From Eonycteris spelaea (lineage: Eukaryota > Chordata > Mammalia > Chiroptera > Pteropodidae), in NCBI GenBank assembly GCA_003508835.1, contig PUFA01000003.1, positions 21,399,501 to 21,463,500 on the forward strand: a stretch of DNA of 64,000 nucleotides, given 5' to 3'. Numbering within the stretch: position 1 is the stretch's first letter; the number at the start of each line of letters is the position of its first letter. Below, piece by piece: positions 11,430 through 23,884 of the stretch. The position numbers and the translations under genes are program-made. The notes under the pieces are model-generated. The model had not been told where the DNA came from. It was given only the letters and a program-made list of their open reading frames with translations, and searched no databases.

Positions 11430-12345
11430 AGTTTGCAAGAGAAAGAGTCTTAGGTCTTAACAAGAACAAAATGGATAAGTTAAAAATTATAATTTTCAAA
11501 ACCTGTAGAATACCTAAGGATACAAATCATCTAAGCTTTAGAAATGAATAGGCTCTTCCTAGGAAAGAAGAGTCTCATGGCTGTTTTCCTCCCTAGGAAC
11601 ATGACAGAAAGAGGATTAAACCCTCATAGATGTGGCTAAGGGGAAATCAGCCTAATCTGACAATCTTTTAATGTCCACTTGTAGACAGACAAGATGAATG
11701 AAAATCCCAAGGATCCACAGTCATAAAGCAAATATGCATCCAATCTCCACATATTTCTCATGAGTGCACAGAGAAAGTACTCCAAAGTTTAGAGGCAGAG
11801 AAGGAGAGCTGAGAGAGGACATCCTGAGCCAAAAGGAACTTCCCTGAATGCAAGTTGGTGGTTAGCCAAAACAGGCCAAAACAGGGTAGAAGAATGGAGC
11901 AAGATCCTTACCTCCATCCTGTGGTGTATGGGGTTTTTATGAATATAAGAAATTGCCATCCCAAAGGATGGAAACAAGACAGGAAAGCTAGGAAAGTTCC
12001 ACCCTCTAAGTTGCAGGGGGCCTTACCAAATGAACAGGATTGGGATAAGGCAGAAGAAATAAGAGAGAACCTGGGTGTACACAGAACTGAGCCTTCTCAG
12101 AAAGATAGGGAGGGGGAGGGCAGCAGAGGTGAGAGATTTCCTGGAGCGTAGACAGCCAGGTGCAGGGATGGAGAGTAACACTCCCCAGTGACTCCAAAAA
12201 GGTGGTCTCTGAGCTATAGAACTGAGATTTCAGAGTTACAGCTCCTGTAGTTCAGAAGGCTGGTGACTGACTCTAAGGCATAAAAAGATCTCTGGAGTCT
12301 TGGTGGTGTTCAGATCCTAAGATCTGTTCTTACAATAAAAACATT
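11430..12345 (+). other. Unclassified, possibly LTR-like
   Basis: The first 300 bases hold nothing I recognise. From about 11760 to 12345 the sequence is richer in G and C and purine-rich. It ends with 'gatctgttcttacaataaaa', which resembles the R/U5 polyadenylation region of a retroviral LTR (AATAAA at 12334-12339). No matching second LTR or internal domain was found. A 98-codon frame at 11855-12151 has no familiar protein content. Confidence 0.3.
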
Positions 12346-12597
12346 TGAAGCCAGTGGTAGACTGAATCTTTTTAAAGCTATGACAAAGCCCGCACCCAGC
12401 GCAAATATAGATTAGATAGACTTAAACTCCCCAAAATGATGGTCTGAGAAAGGACTTTGTATGATTTTATCTGGGAATAAACATTATTCAGTCTCTACTG
12501 TTGCTATTTTTATATACAACATCTGGCTTACAAAAATAAAAATAATCAGGACACAAAAACACAGGAAAATATGACCTATAATCTAGAAGCAGAGCCA

Positions 12598-12653
12598 CAG
12601 AAATATAAGTTATTTACTATCTGGCCATTTACAGTCAAAGTTTGCTAACCTCT
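12598..12653 (+). mobile_element. hAT-Charlie element 3' end relic
   Basis: 'tatttactatctggccatttacag' followed by 'caaagtttgctaacctct' matches the same hAT MITE terminus as at 7422-7484, here a little better preserved. Confidence 0.55.
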
Positions 12654-12694
12654 AATCTAGGGAAAGAAGAAACAATATATGCAGGAGAGCAATG

Positions 12695-12820
12695 TTAAGA
12701 ATTTTCAGATGACTTCTTATGAAAATAATGGAGGCTAGAAGTCAGTGGAGCGACACCTTTAAAATGCCGAAGAAATAAAACACATTATCAACCTGAGACT
12801 TTCAGTTCTGCATTGGTATT
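12695..12820 (+). repeat. Possible old L1 fragment
   Basis: 'ggaggctagaagtcagtggagcgacac', 'aaaatgccgaagaaataaaa' and 'atcaacctgagactttcag' resemble an L1 stretch with consensus 'ggaggccagaag...aaagtgctgaaagaaaaaaactgtcaac'. The similarity is short and weak. Confidence 0.4.
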
Positions 12821-13069
12821 CATTGCCATTTATCAATTTTTTTTGTTGTTGTTGCTGTTGTGGAGTACATAGAAGCCAACCTCACAGATCTTGATAATTA
12901 AACCTAGGAAGGTGAAGTTAATTAGTGTCAGGCACAGAATGCATAGTTACATTTAAAAAAAAAAAGAAAATTGCTCACAAATAAGTTAGGGGAGATGTGG
13001 TTTACAATAACATGTGACAATGAGGCAGGGCTTTAAGAGGCGGGACACTCAACTTTGCTTGCACTGTTG

Positions 13070-13275
13070 CGTAGTGAATACATCAGTAGGTTGGAGTCAG
13101 AAGATATACATTAGAATCAAGTCCTACGTCCACCTCTGCAGTGCTTTTCTGACTTCTCTCAGCTGTGGTTTTCTTCTCTGTAAAATAGAGTTAATAACTG
13201 CTCTACCTACTTTATGTGGTTGATTTTCAAATCATGGGAATAAGAGTGAATGCTGTGACCAATTAAAAGGCATTT
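13070..13275 (+). repeat. MIR SINE
   Basis: 'ttggagtcagaagatatac', 'tcaagtcctacgtccacctctgc', 'ctctgtaaaatagagttaataactgctctacctac' and 'atgtggttgattttcaaa' follow the MIR order on the plus strand. Confidence 0.8.
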
Positions 13276-13614
13276 TGAATACTCCCAAAATATAGGTCAG
13301 AATATTAACAGCAATACAACAAAACAACCAAACCTTCTACCATCAATAAAACTCAGCGAGTACATTTTTTTGTTTCATGGATACAATTACGAAAAGAGAG
13401 AGGTGATAATTTTTTTCTGCTGTTTCCTGATAAGACCATTCCAGGAGTGTTGCGTTCTGAATATCACACATCAGGGTAGAAATAGACCTACAAGGAGCAC
13501 ATTCAGAGGACAGTGTTGAGTAGAATTCCAAAAATCTTAGGTCTTGAAAGAATGAGGAATTATTCCTGGATGAGTAGTAGCCTTGAAGTAAAGAGATTCA
13601 GGGGACTCGGGAAA

Positions 13615-13835
13615 CAAAGTGGAAAAGCATAGACTTTTGTGCAAACCTCCGCCTTTGGTATCTCGGCTCAGCCACTCTCCAGCAGCATGGGCCTGGGAAA
13701 ATTAATTAAGTTGCTTGAGTCTCTCACTTTAAACCTGGGTTAAATGGAGATAATGTTATCTAATTTACTATATTTTTGTAGGGATTCAGTGAGATAATAG
13801 TAAGTAAGATAAAAGAATATATAGGCTACTTTTAG
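13615..13835 (+). repeat. MIR SINE
   Basis: 'agtggaaaagcatagactttt', 'ctcggctcagccactctccagc', 'gcctgggaaaattaattaagttgcttgagtctctc', 'gggttaaatggagataatgttatctaa' and 'gattcagtgagataatag' are MIR landmarks in order. Confidence 0.8.
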
Positions 13836-15091
13836 ATATAACTCTCAGGTAATAGATGCAGAATAATTTGAATTACCTGTAAAGCACTTTAAATCAGTTG
13901 AAGCTCTAGAGAAATAGAATTGGCTACTTATTTTTGTTTGAGAAATTTGACTCTAAGCTTGTTGGAGGGCGTTCAAATGTCATCAGTATATGATTGGACT
14001 GTATGATGTTTTAGGTCTTTTCCAACCTTTAGGTCCTATTTTGACAATATCAGTAAATAGCACAATATATCAATTTGCCAACTTTATTCTCATTATCATG
14101 CAGAAGTTACGTGTATCTATATATAAAATATGAGATAGAGTAGTTTCGAAGGGTTCAGGAGAGATTTATGTACCAGCCTGGTCAGAAGAGCAGAGCAAAC
14201 AGAATGAGAGAGACCCAAACAGCCTATCTGGTTGGTATCAATCAAAATTATGGTCCTTTGTCTCTAAGTTTCATCAATTTTCATAGTAAGAATACAAGAC
14301 TTTTATTATAAGAGCAGAGAAGCCCCATAGATATCTCTGGGAAATTTATAAAAATTTACTAAATATCAGATGAACTTTTGGAGTTGTCTAATAAACACTA
14401 GTTTTATATCCTTCAAGCTTAGAGACAGGAATTATGCTTTGTCATAACTGCAGAAATTTTATTTACGAAAGAAAAAAATGAACAATGGCAGACATATCTG
14501 CAAAAAATGACTAGAAATTGTCAGACCTGTGGGCATGTTGTTCTTTGTTTCACGCTTTAATAGTATGCAGAAGTCTGGTTTAAAGAAAAGGTCTCCATTT
14601 AGTATTATATCAGCAACAATGACTGAACTACAAAGACATGCACAAAGGGAAATGCTCTTAATGGAATTCTTAAGAGCTGTTTGAGAGACCTACCTGGAGA
14701 AGGAAAATGCGTTCTGGCAAAAGAGATGTTGTGATTGCATGGACCTGTCGGGGGATGTTTTTCCTTGATGTTGTTTTTCCTGACTGAGAGGTCCTGGTTT
14801 TGCATGTTGATTAAATTAGAATCTGCACTAAAGGAGTTTTTATCATGATTTATTTTTACATGTCCTGATTTTTTTTTATATTGTCTTTATCCATTTACAG
14901 TTGCACATATGCAGGAAAAATGAGCCCTCAAATTCAGAGTCTTACCCCTACAGGTCCTCTGTAGGCAAAATAGCTAATTGCATACATGAAGTTTTTTCAC
15001 TGGATTTTTATTACCTTCTCTCTATTACTTTTACCATTCTCAGAAGTGCCTTTTCCACTATCTCAGTCATTGCACTTTTAATTTATCTTTA
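13836..15091. other. AT-rich sequence, nothing recognised
   Basis: I see no repeat family or exon in this stretch. Confidence 0.5.
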
Positions 15092-16065
15092 ACAGCCTTA
15101 TTGAGATATAATTCACAAATCATGCAACTCATTTAAAGTGTACAATTCAATAACTTTCAGTATATTTACAGAATTGTTCATCTGTCACCACAATTAATTT
15201 AAAACATTTTATTACCTCCAAAAAAAACCTATATCCTTAGTCATTACTCTCAATTCCCCCAGCCTCTCAGCCTTGGGCAACTAGTAATCTACTTTCTGAC
15301 TTTTTCCTATTCTGGAAATTTCATATAAATGGAATCATACAATAGGTGGTCCTTTGGGTCTGTCTTCTTTCCCATTATATTTTTAATGTTCTTCCACATT
15401 GTAGTATTTTTTAAAATTTTATTTTTAAAATTGCCAAATAATGTTCTCTTATGTAGACATACCACATTTTATTTATTCATTCATTAGTTTGTAGACATTT
15501 GGAATTTTTCTACTTTTTGGCTATTATGAATAATTCTGCTATGAACATTTGTGTACAAGTTTTTTGAGGCTATGTATTTTCATTATATTGGGTATATACT
15601 AGGAGTAAAAATACTGGGTCATATGGTAAGTGTCTCTAATTTTTTAATGAACTGCCGACTGTTTTCCAAAGCAGCTACACTGTTATACTTTCCCCACAGG
15701 AATATGCAGGGTTTCAATTTCTCCGCATCCTAACCAACACTTATTATTATCTGTCTCTTGGATTTTAGCCTTACTAGTGAGTATAAAATGGTATCTCATT
15801 GTAGTTTTCATTTGCATTTCTCTGATGGCTAATGATATTAAACATCTTTTCATATACTTATTAGTCATTTTTATATCTTCATGGAGAAATGTTTATTAAA
15901 ATCTGTTCACTATTTTTAAAATTAGGTTGTCTTTATAATCTAGTAATCATTCTTTATATTTTCTAGATATAAATCCCTTATCAGATTTGCAAAAATTTTG
16001 TCCCAATGTCGGGTGGTCTGTAAACCATACTTTATTGAGAGTATTTGTCCATAGGAATGGCCTAG
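15092..16065 (-). mobile_element. Old L1 (L1M-type), antisense, 3' UTR and ORF2 3' part
   Basis: The antisense L1M hallmarks appear in order: 'ttattgagatataattcacaaatcatgcaactcatttaaagtgtacaattcaa', 'tggaaatttcatataaatggaatcatacaat', 'ggctattatgaataattctgctatgaacatt', 'tgggtcatatggtaa', 'ctccgcatcctaaccaacact' and 'gtatctcattgtagttttcatttgcatttctctgatggctaatgat'. ORF2 is riddled with stops, so it is a dead fragment that was mobilised long ago. Confidence 0.92.
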
Positions 16066-16129
16066 TACATTGTTGCTATGATACTTTTAACCATATAAAT
16101 GTCATCCTTCTTCCTGGCAGCTTTCATGT

Positions 16130-16232
16130 TCACTCATCTGAGTGCCTACGAGGTAGCAGTCTTACCAGGGATGCAGCGGTCAATAAGCAGTCTTGTTCCT
16201 GCCTTCGCGGCACTTACAATCTAGGATGGGAG
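16130..16232 (-). repeat. L2 LINE 3' end fragment, antisense
   Basis: 'tgagtgcctacgaggtagcag', 'ccagggatgcagcggtcaataagcagtcttgttcctgcc' and 'gcacttacaatctagg' match the reverse complement of the L2 3' end. Confidence 0.65.
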
Positions 16233-16234
16233 AG

Positions 16235-16900
16235 AGATCTTCATCAACCTTTAGGTATTATCTTACTGCGAAAAATTACCATCTAGATCATTTACTTTTG
16301 CATTCAGTTAGCTAGTTTCCTAAGCCAGTGCAAATGCCTCTTAATGTTTATAGTTTCATTATAACGCATTCTCCCTTCTTTTAAAGGGCTTAGGTTTCTT
16401 CTGCAGAATGAACCATTTTAAGAACAGTTACATGGATTAGAGAACATTTGGAAGTAGGGGTACAAGGTATATTCTGCCAAAAGGATCAGGAATTTTGTCA
16501 AGATTGATGTGAACACCAGTAGCCTCCATATGGTAAACCAAGAGGGAGACTGAAGAGAAAAAATACTCTTTGACACAAGTGACAATAATGAGCCACATGT
16601 ACAGGATTCCACCTGCAGAGTAGAGGAGGACTGTATTTCTTATCCAATGAGGTCTTATCAGATGGGGAAACTTGTACTTGGTAATTCTGATAGTCATTTT
16701 TTACAATGACTTTAGGGTACCGTTTGGTTTCATAAAATGTAGCAGTTAAAAGAATACATCCAGGTGTCTGAGTAATGAGAAAGTTCAAATTGAATTCAGA
16801 TTTCTTATATCTTCTAAGATAAATTTAAATAGGTTAAAGTCTTTTTTTTAACTTAGATGGCAGCTTCTTGGAGTTCTAATACATATAAATAATATGTAAA
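16235..16900. other. Unclassified sequence
   Basis: Nothing recognised. Three overlapping minus frames at 16418-16788 lie here with no familiar domain, and they are probably fortuitous. Confidence 0.45.
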
Positions 16901-16902
16901 GT

Positions 16903-16950
16903 AGATGATGATGGTGATGATGATGATGATGATGGTGATGATGATAATAA
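16903..16950 (+). repeat. (GAT)n trinucleotide repeat
   Basis: About fifteen GAT units with GGT interruptions, decaying to GATAATAAT. Confidence 0.92.
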
Positions 16951-17054
16951 TTCATTGTATCACTATAGTGTTTGGATTTTCATAGCATTTCCATGTACAT
17001 TGCCACCACAACCTAACAAGAACCAAGCGAGATTGCTAAAGGATTCATTATTCA

Positions 17055-17690
17055 TGTTTCTTTAAACTTTTTTAGTGAAGTACAACATACATGTAAGAAA
17101 TGCACAGATTGTAAGTCTAAAGCTCTGTAGGTCTTCACAAATTGAACATTGCATGTAAACATCTCAACGAACAGCTCATTATCAGTGCCCCACATGCCCC
17201 TCCTTTTACATCCATTTAATCACTGATAGTTTCAACATAACAGGTAACCACATTCCTGACTTCTAACACCATATCTTACATTTGCCTTCTTTTAAACTAT
17301 GAAGTAAATAGTTTGATGTTACACTTATGTATTTTGGGGGGAGGGGACTCACTCAACATATTTGCGAAATTTGTCATTAATTCTCATCAGTTTATTTCAT
17401 TATGTTACAGTCTATCCATTCTAGTGACAATTGTGTTGTTTCTAGTTCATGGCTAATACAAATGGTGTTACTGGGAACATATTTTACTTTTTTTTCTGAA
17501 TGTAGGTTTAGTACTAAAATCACTATGTCATGATAGGGTATATGCATGTTTTTAGATTTAGAGTAACCAAACGGTGATCAAAAGTGGCTAATGCAATTTA
17601 ACCTTTCACCTGTAATATATGATGAAACTTTGGATTAACCCAAATCCTGTCCAAACAGTTGGTATTTCCTATATGGTAAAGACATTTTTG
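17055..17690 (-). mobile_element. Old L1 (L1M-type), antisense
   Basis: 'agtgaagtacaacatacatgtaagaaatgcacagattgtaa', 'gtaaccacattcctgacttctaacacc', 'attctagtgacaattgtgttgtttctagttcatggctaatacaaatggtgtt' and 'aaacggtgatcaaaagtgg' align with an antisense L1M 3' UTR and ORF2 end, though badly decayed. A faint antisense MIR-like piece may lie just before it (16970-17045). Confidence 0.75.
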
Positions 17691-17694
17691 TGGA

Positions 17695-20600
17695 TAATTA
17701 TTCACATTTTGAAAATGAAGACCCAGAGATACTGTTAAAGGAAAAGCTTAGAGCAAAAGTCCAATGGCATAGTGCTAACATGGCGTTCTTTGCACTAAGC
17801 CAAATACTATGACGTTTCTTCACTTGGCAAAGAAGGCTAAGGTATCAGCAGCACAAAGGATGACGCACACACACAATCAAAATGCATTTGACATGTTAAG
17901 AGTTGGGACATTGCCATTCCCATCTTTACAAGTAAAAAAAAATAGACAAACTGAAAACTCAATGACTTTTTTTAGACTTACAGGAGAATTGAGGTCTCAG
18001 TGGAAACTGTCATCCAGAAATCTAGAGAGACAGGTAAATTCAGAGAATCAGAGTTGAGATCCACTTACCTGGATCAAAATCTCTGGAGCTGTAAACTGCT
18101 ATGTATACATAAATAGTGATTTTGATATTTTAAATAGCTGGAGGCTAAGTGTAGAGTAGCATGTGAGTGAGAAACTCCTATCTTTCCACCACACATGCAT
18201 ACTGTCATCCTGCTTTCCAGGGGAAAATTTTGAGTCAGATTCATGCTTTATTTTGAGGCAGGACCAAGTCCTCCCTTCACATTCAACTCCAGATCTTAGG
18301 AAGGGAAGTTGGAGTCAGCTTCTATCAATTCCCCACTCCTCTGTGCTTACTTGCTCAGTACTGAGAAGACAGAAGTTTGGCTAGAGAGAGTTTCACTTAA
18401 GACTCAGGATCTGTTAACCTCTAAACAGATAGAGAAGAGGCAAAGGACAAGGCTGTAGTGCTGGTATCAAAACTTCTCATTCAGAACACCTTTCTAAAAC
18501 AGGCCTCTAATAAGCCTAACCACAGAGAAAAGCAATTACAGGCATTGCTTCTACAATTTATAATGCAAGCTGGGTTGAACATAATAGAATAATTAGAGAG
18601 CATGGTTTGGATTTATATTTTACAGACGGCAGTTGGTTATAATGTGATCAAGTTCAGGAACCTAGCACCTTGAGAGCAAGAAAATAGTCATTGTCAAGAT
18701 GCATAGACACACACCTTTCCAGTATCTGAGTGGTTGGCCGCTTAGTTGGGCTCCAGTTAATTTTTTTCCCTGGGGGGTAAATCTTGGCGTGGGGCATGCT
18801 TAGGTAATGGAGAACAGAGTAAAGTTGTAGGCTCGATTATGATCTCTTAGTCACTTAAATTCTCTTCTAGGTGTTTTTGAGCTTTAGACTTGAGATCTAT
18901 TATGTTGCATACAATTTATAGGAATTCCAGGATCCCAGCATCCATGAGTTTTGCAAATAAATTAAAAACCAAAACCTACACTTGCCCAGTGACTCAGGGA
19001 GGCGAAAGGAGCAGACAGGTATAGCAGCACAATTTCAACAAATGTTCTCCGCCTCCCCAAACCTCCAAACTTCCTGCATCAAGGAAATATGAGTGCCACT
19101 AAGAATGATTGCAGAAAGTCTTTACCTTTTTATAATTCTTAAAGGGCAGCATAAAAATTAATTCCCAACTTTCTAAAAATAATTTTAAATAATATTTGTA
19201 AAAGAGGAGAATAGGCTCCAGCATCTCTTTGGAAACATGTGCGACTGTGAAGTATAAAGTCCTCTTTAGGTATTGGGAGGGGCCAGTCAACATGGCATGA
19301 AATACACTCACCTAACTGGCCACCATGTCTGCTACTAGCTCAATGCTAGGCATCAAATTAGTGCAAAAGAAAAGAGGACACAAATAGGATATATTCTGAT
19401 TGTTCTTTCCTCTGGGAATTAGAGACACATTTACTTACTCTTTTATAGGGGAATGGGATTGAGGTTTAGGAATGATTGTAAATGGTTGGGGAAGCTGTTG
19501 GTGTGGGAGATCTCTGGAGTGCAGAAGAGAAGACGATTGAGCATAGAGCACTGGCATTTAAGGGGCGAATGGAGAAAGAGATGCTCATAAAGGACATACT
19601 GTAGGAGGGTCAGAAGGGAACAAGCAAAACCAGAAAACATACAGTATCCCAGAAGCGAAGGGAGGAGAAAGTTCCAAGAGGGTGATGGGGTCTGTTAAAT
19701 GCCACTAAGAGGTTGTATTGGCCTGGGTTCCTCTCAGAAAGCAGATCCTGAAACACTCAGGCATTTCCCAAAGAAAGAAGGAAACCAACATCAGGGGAGC
19801 TAGCTAGCCGACCTCTACTAGACAAGAGAGGCTGGATCCTCTGGATCTTCTCAGGAGCTGCGAAGGATATAACCCTGAACCAACTGCCTGAAGGATGGAA
19901 AAGGAAAGCATTTATCCATGCTTCAGTCCCCCACTGCTCAACGCTTACCCCACGGGATGGGAAGTCCCTTCCGGGTTTGTGCCTGGTGGTTCCAAAAAGC
20001 TCCCTTTCAGAGTTAGAAAAACCCAGGGCAAAAAGTGAGAGATTCACAGCACAGGTGAAGCAATGCTTTCCAGATGCTTCGAGTTTTTACCTGCAAGGAA
20101 CTGATGGCCACAGTAACAATAAAAGCTGGTGCAGGTGATGTGAGGCAGAGCACAAGAGGTGTCCAAGGCAGAGGCGAAGTAATAATCAGAACGATTTGGT
20201 AGAAAGTGGGAAATTAGCTTGAATAATGCAGGAACATTTTTAGTTCTAATAATCCAGCAATTTAGGACTTCACTAACTTCAGGTAAAGCTGGATCCAGAG
20301 GCTCAACTGATATCTCTAACTTTTTGAATTTTTTCTCAATTTGCTTCCCTTTATATTCACTTCATTTTTAGCAAGATCTCTCCAGAGTATAAAAATGGCA
20401 TCTAGAAGTTTCAAGTTATGTGGTATTTATAGGTCACACTCACATGAGAAAAGTTGCCTTCTCTTCTGTCATTAATATCAGTCCCTTCAAAGTAATCGAT
20501 TAGTCTCATTGGGTCATATGCCCACTTGAGGTCTAATTCTTGTGTTCAAGGTAAGATGAGATGCCATACCTTGTGCCTCTGCTATAGCCCTTCAAGCAAG

Positions 20601-20734
20601 ACTTATTGTTAGACTCAACAGTAGGAGCCACGGAAGGGTAGCTGCACAGAAGGAAGCTGTGGAGACTGCAGAAGGAGCAGGAATAGGCATAACACATGCC
20701 CTGTGTGTACAACATGGGAAGGATGGTGTGCAGA
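17695..20734. other. Three kilobases of unclassified sequence
   Basis: No gene, RNA or confidently named repeat is visible. The part 19720-20050 begins 'gggttcctctcagaaagcagatcctgaaacactcagg', which recalls the end of some mammalian ERVL-type LTRs, but the rest does not follow a consensus I know. Its 96-codon minus frame (19757-20047) is not recognisable. Confidence 0.4.
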
Positions 20735-20868
20735 GGATCGTTAATGTGGAGTCACTGAGTGATATGAGTCCTAGTCTTATCTCCGTTACTTATCAGTTGT
20801 GGGATGTTGGGCAAATTGCCTAATCTCTCTGAATCTCAGCTTCTAATCTAAAATGAAAGCAAGATCAG
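20735..20868 (+). repeat. MIR SINE fragment
   Basis: 'gtggagtcactgagtgatatgagtcctagtc', 'ttacttatcagttgtgggatgttgggcaaattgcctaatctctctgaatctcagcttc' is a clear MIR 5' half and core. It stops where the antisense retrocopy-like segment begins. Confidence 0.85.
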
Positions 20869-20873
20869 TTTCC

Positions 20874-21840
20874 TTTTTTTAAAAAAGACTGTTTTATTAA
20901 GAATTTTCAACATTACCAGCTATATAAAAAGTATCCAGGTCTAAAACTCAAAACTGCCACAAAAACAGCTTTTTTTTTTGTGGTTGTTAATAGTTATTAG
21001 AATTCCTTTCTTCCTTTGAAACGAATGCTGACCTTATTGGTGATTTCTGCCTCAAAGCCACCATAAACTCAGTCAATATTCTCAATCATAATCCTCCATC
21101 AGCATTAATTCACATGCTCCATTTATGTATCAAAATCAAGACATTATCTAGTATACAACATTCACAGCATTGACAAGGGCTAATATAAACATCATTTCAC
21201 TCAACACATTTAACCAGTTTAGGTACCTAGAAATCAAACTCGTTTACAGTCTTTCGACACATGTGGGTACCCCTCGAGTACAAGACAAATCTGCCCATTA
21301 CTTGCTAGTACTGGTCATCACGAGCTCTCTCATCAAAGCCGTGGGTTTGAGAGATGCAACTGGACAACTTCAAAAAGTTGTACCAGGTTTCTGTTGTGCC
21401 AACAAGTCTCTACATATGCTCCCTGCTTTTTCTCACATGTATAGCCTTTTATGCTAGCACCACATCCATCCCACCTAACATCTCAAAATTTCAAGCACTT
21501 TCTGGTTCCATGTTGCAGCTTTGCATTTAGTGTTGACATGATTTCATGGTAGGAAGGAGGGTGGCTAACAATGAAACACCTGCTGTCAAAGACACAGCAA
21601 GTAGAGTTTGACATCATATTCTTAATTGAGAAAGTATGTAGACAGAAGGAATTCCGTAGCAGAATGTTTATAACACCATGAAGTGTTTCTTCCATGGAAT
21701 TTGAAATAGTACTGACCACAAGGATAAAATACAGGCTTTATATCGTACTTTATGATAGGAAGTAGACAATGTTAAAAATATAAGCAAAAATAAAATACTG
21801 TGATTTCCAGAGAAGAACATTTGCTAAGAGGGGAAAAACT
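20874..21840 (-). pseudogene. Probable retrocopied mRNA 3' end (processed pseudogene fragment), parent unidentified
   Basis: Read on the minus strand, the segment ends with AATAAA (20898-20893), about a dozen bases and then a run of seven A (20880-20874). That is the layout of a polyadenylated mRNA 3' end. It abuts the interior of a MIR, as an insertion would, and contains more CpGs than neighbouring DNA (for example around 21230-21340). I could not identify a parent gene: no long frame or familiar protein is visible, so only 3' UTR may be present. The upstream limit is uncertain and no target-site duplication was found by eye. Alternatives are a true 3' terminal exon of a minus-strand gene, or an unknown repeat. 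Confidence 0.4.
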
Positions 21841-22654
21841 CATTTGATAGAATTTGAATTAAAACAAAGAGGAAAGAATAAAATTTGACCAGTCTGTTTT
21901 ATTATGAACATTAAATTATTTAATGTCCAGAGGTAAACTGTATCAGCAGAACCCTTTTGACACCAACTGTACTGTATTGGTTTGCTTATCTGCAAACATT
22001 TCACTTTGAACCACTCAATATTTCAATGCTTTCTTTAATAAATCTTCAACATTCATTTACTTCTCTTTGTCTAAATAATGCTCAAAATATTAATAAATAT
22101 ACTTTACATTGAATACAATAATTATGAAAATATTAGTATGAAAGTGTTCTTACGATACAGTTATTAGTTTAGAAAACGGAATTTTCTCCAGTCTATTTCA
22201 AGCAGAACCCTGGTCTGTGTTCCATTGCTAGAAGATTTAGAACCAGTGTTGTGGCCAGTGCCTGCTCTGAACTCTGCCTGATCTTACTGTCATGCCATTT
22301 TATCAGCTACTGAAGGTAATAGCCAAGTGAGGGAGACTCGAGATAAAGACAGAAATGTCTAATAAGAGGCAACAGAGTAGGGAGTGGAGCATTCATGTGG
22401 TTCCTTCTCACTTTTCAGGACCCCCACCCCACCCCAGGCTGCCTTTCCCTAATTAAAGAAAAGCTCTTTCTGCTACCTTGCTCTGGTAAGGAGCACAATT
22501 TCATTAAGAAGACAGGCAACTTGTATTCATTTTTCCTGTAGGCACATCATAGCTTAAGACATTAACATTTCAAAGTTTCCCATTTTAGACAGAGCAACAT
22601 TGAGTTATTTTCAATCCATAAGCAGCCCACGGCAAACCTTGATTTATCTGAGTT
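21841..22654. other. AT-rich sequence, nothing recognised
   Basis: No repeat or exon recognised. Confidence 0.5.
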
Positions 22655-22835
22655 CATTCATTCAACTTTTATTGAGTGCTGATTTCGTGCAAGGCACAGG
22701 CGAGGATCCTTCAGGGATACAAAGATGAACAAGACATGATTCCTATCCTCAATGAGTTTAGCATCTAGCTCAGACGATGAAATGTGTACCAGAATTGTAA
22801 GTGTTGAATAAATATTGAATAATGTAGACAAAAAA
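22655..22835 (-). repeat. L2 LINE 3' end, antisense
   Basis: 'ttcattcattcaacttttattgagtgctgatttcgtgcaaggcac' then 'gggatacaaagatgaacaagacatgattcctatcctcaatgagttta' is the reverse complement of the L2 3' terminus, with its terminal 'tgaatgaatga' repeat reading as 'ttcattcattca'. Confidence 0.88.
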
Positions 22836-22839
22836 ACCC

Positions 22840-23689
22840 ACAAGAATTCCATAAAGGCGACATACAAAGAAATGCTATAAAATCATAAAAGGCAAAATTT
22901 AATCTGGCTGTCAGGGAGGATAGTGGAGATTGGGAAGGGCTCCTTTAGATAGATAGTGTTCCACACACATTTGATTTCTTGCAAAGATACTGGGTGAGTA
23001 CCAACCACATACCAGCCACCGTGGTTGGCATTTAGGCTGGATCTTGAAAGAGACTATGAGTTTGGATATAAAGGCGAATGGGATTGGAGCTTTTGGAGTT
23101 TAGTTGTCTGTATTGTGCTGGACTACGATACAAACCAACGCAGTATAATTGATATCCAAAGCCCTCTGCTGGTACTCTTCAAAGTTCATGAGAGCCAATT
23201 ATTAAATATTCGGGAGTTTTGCAAGCAATCGACCATCCTTGGTTGAAATCATCACAGTGGGATTTGCCATGGAAATAGGCAAACACAACAACTCAAGGAT
23301 TCAGGGTCCCCCCATCCTCCAAACCCTGTCCAGAGCTATTTTTTAAACTTTTGCTGGCATGGGAGGGAATATAAATGAAAAGCTACTAATTATTCAGTTG
23401 ATTTCTAGCAATTACCTTGCCAGTCTATGGTTTTCCCCATCTGTAGGAAGTCTGATACTCAAGGTTTTTCTTGCTCTTACAATCTCTTATCCATAGAGGA
23501 GACAGTGAAATGAAGCCTGTCGATGAAAGAAATAATAGAGATCAGGGCATTTCTCCTGCCTGCCTGCTTCGTATTGCGCAGGTGCTCGGGGAGAGGTGCT
23601 AACAAGCATTGATCTCCAGACTGTAATGAGGGGCTGCCAGGGTCGAGCCTCTCTGTAGGAGTGTTGTTTTCCCTGCTATGAGGTTGTTT
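22840..23689. other. Unclassified sequence
   Basis: A possible tiny L2-like phrase at about 22985-23035 ('gagtaccaaccacataccagccacc') is too short to call. Nothing else recognised. Confidence 0.45.
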
Positions 23690-23880
23690 GAAGTGGCAGA
23701 ATAGAGCCCTGAGCTGGAGAAATTGGGAGACCTCTCTTTTTCTCTCCTCCTTGCTGGGTCTCTGTGGGACCTCAGGGGCAAGTCATTTAACCTCTCAGTA
23801 CCTACAAATTAGGCTCCCTCTCTTTCCCTCATGCCACTGTGTGGATAACGTTTCAAGGATCCACACACCAAACTGAGGTT
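23690..23880 (+). repeat. Degraded MIR SINE
   Basis: 'acctcaggggcaagtcatttaacctctcagtacct' is MIR core sequence on the plus strand. The flanks are strongly diverged. Confidence 0.55.
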
Positions 23881-23884
23881 GTCT

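Noticed and set aside
11855..12151. 98-codon plus ORF in purine-rich sequence
   Set aside because: Composition-driven (purine-rich, K/R/E-rich), with no domain. It is more likely part of an LTR-like or unclassified repeat.
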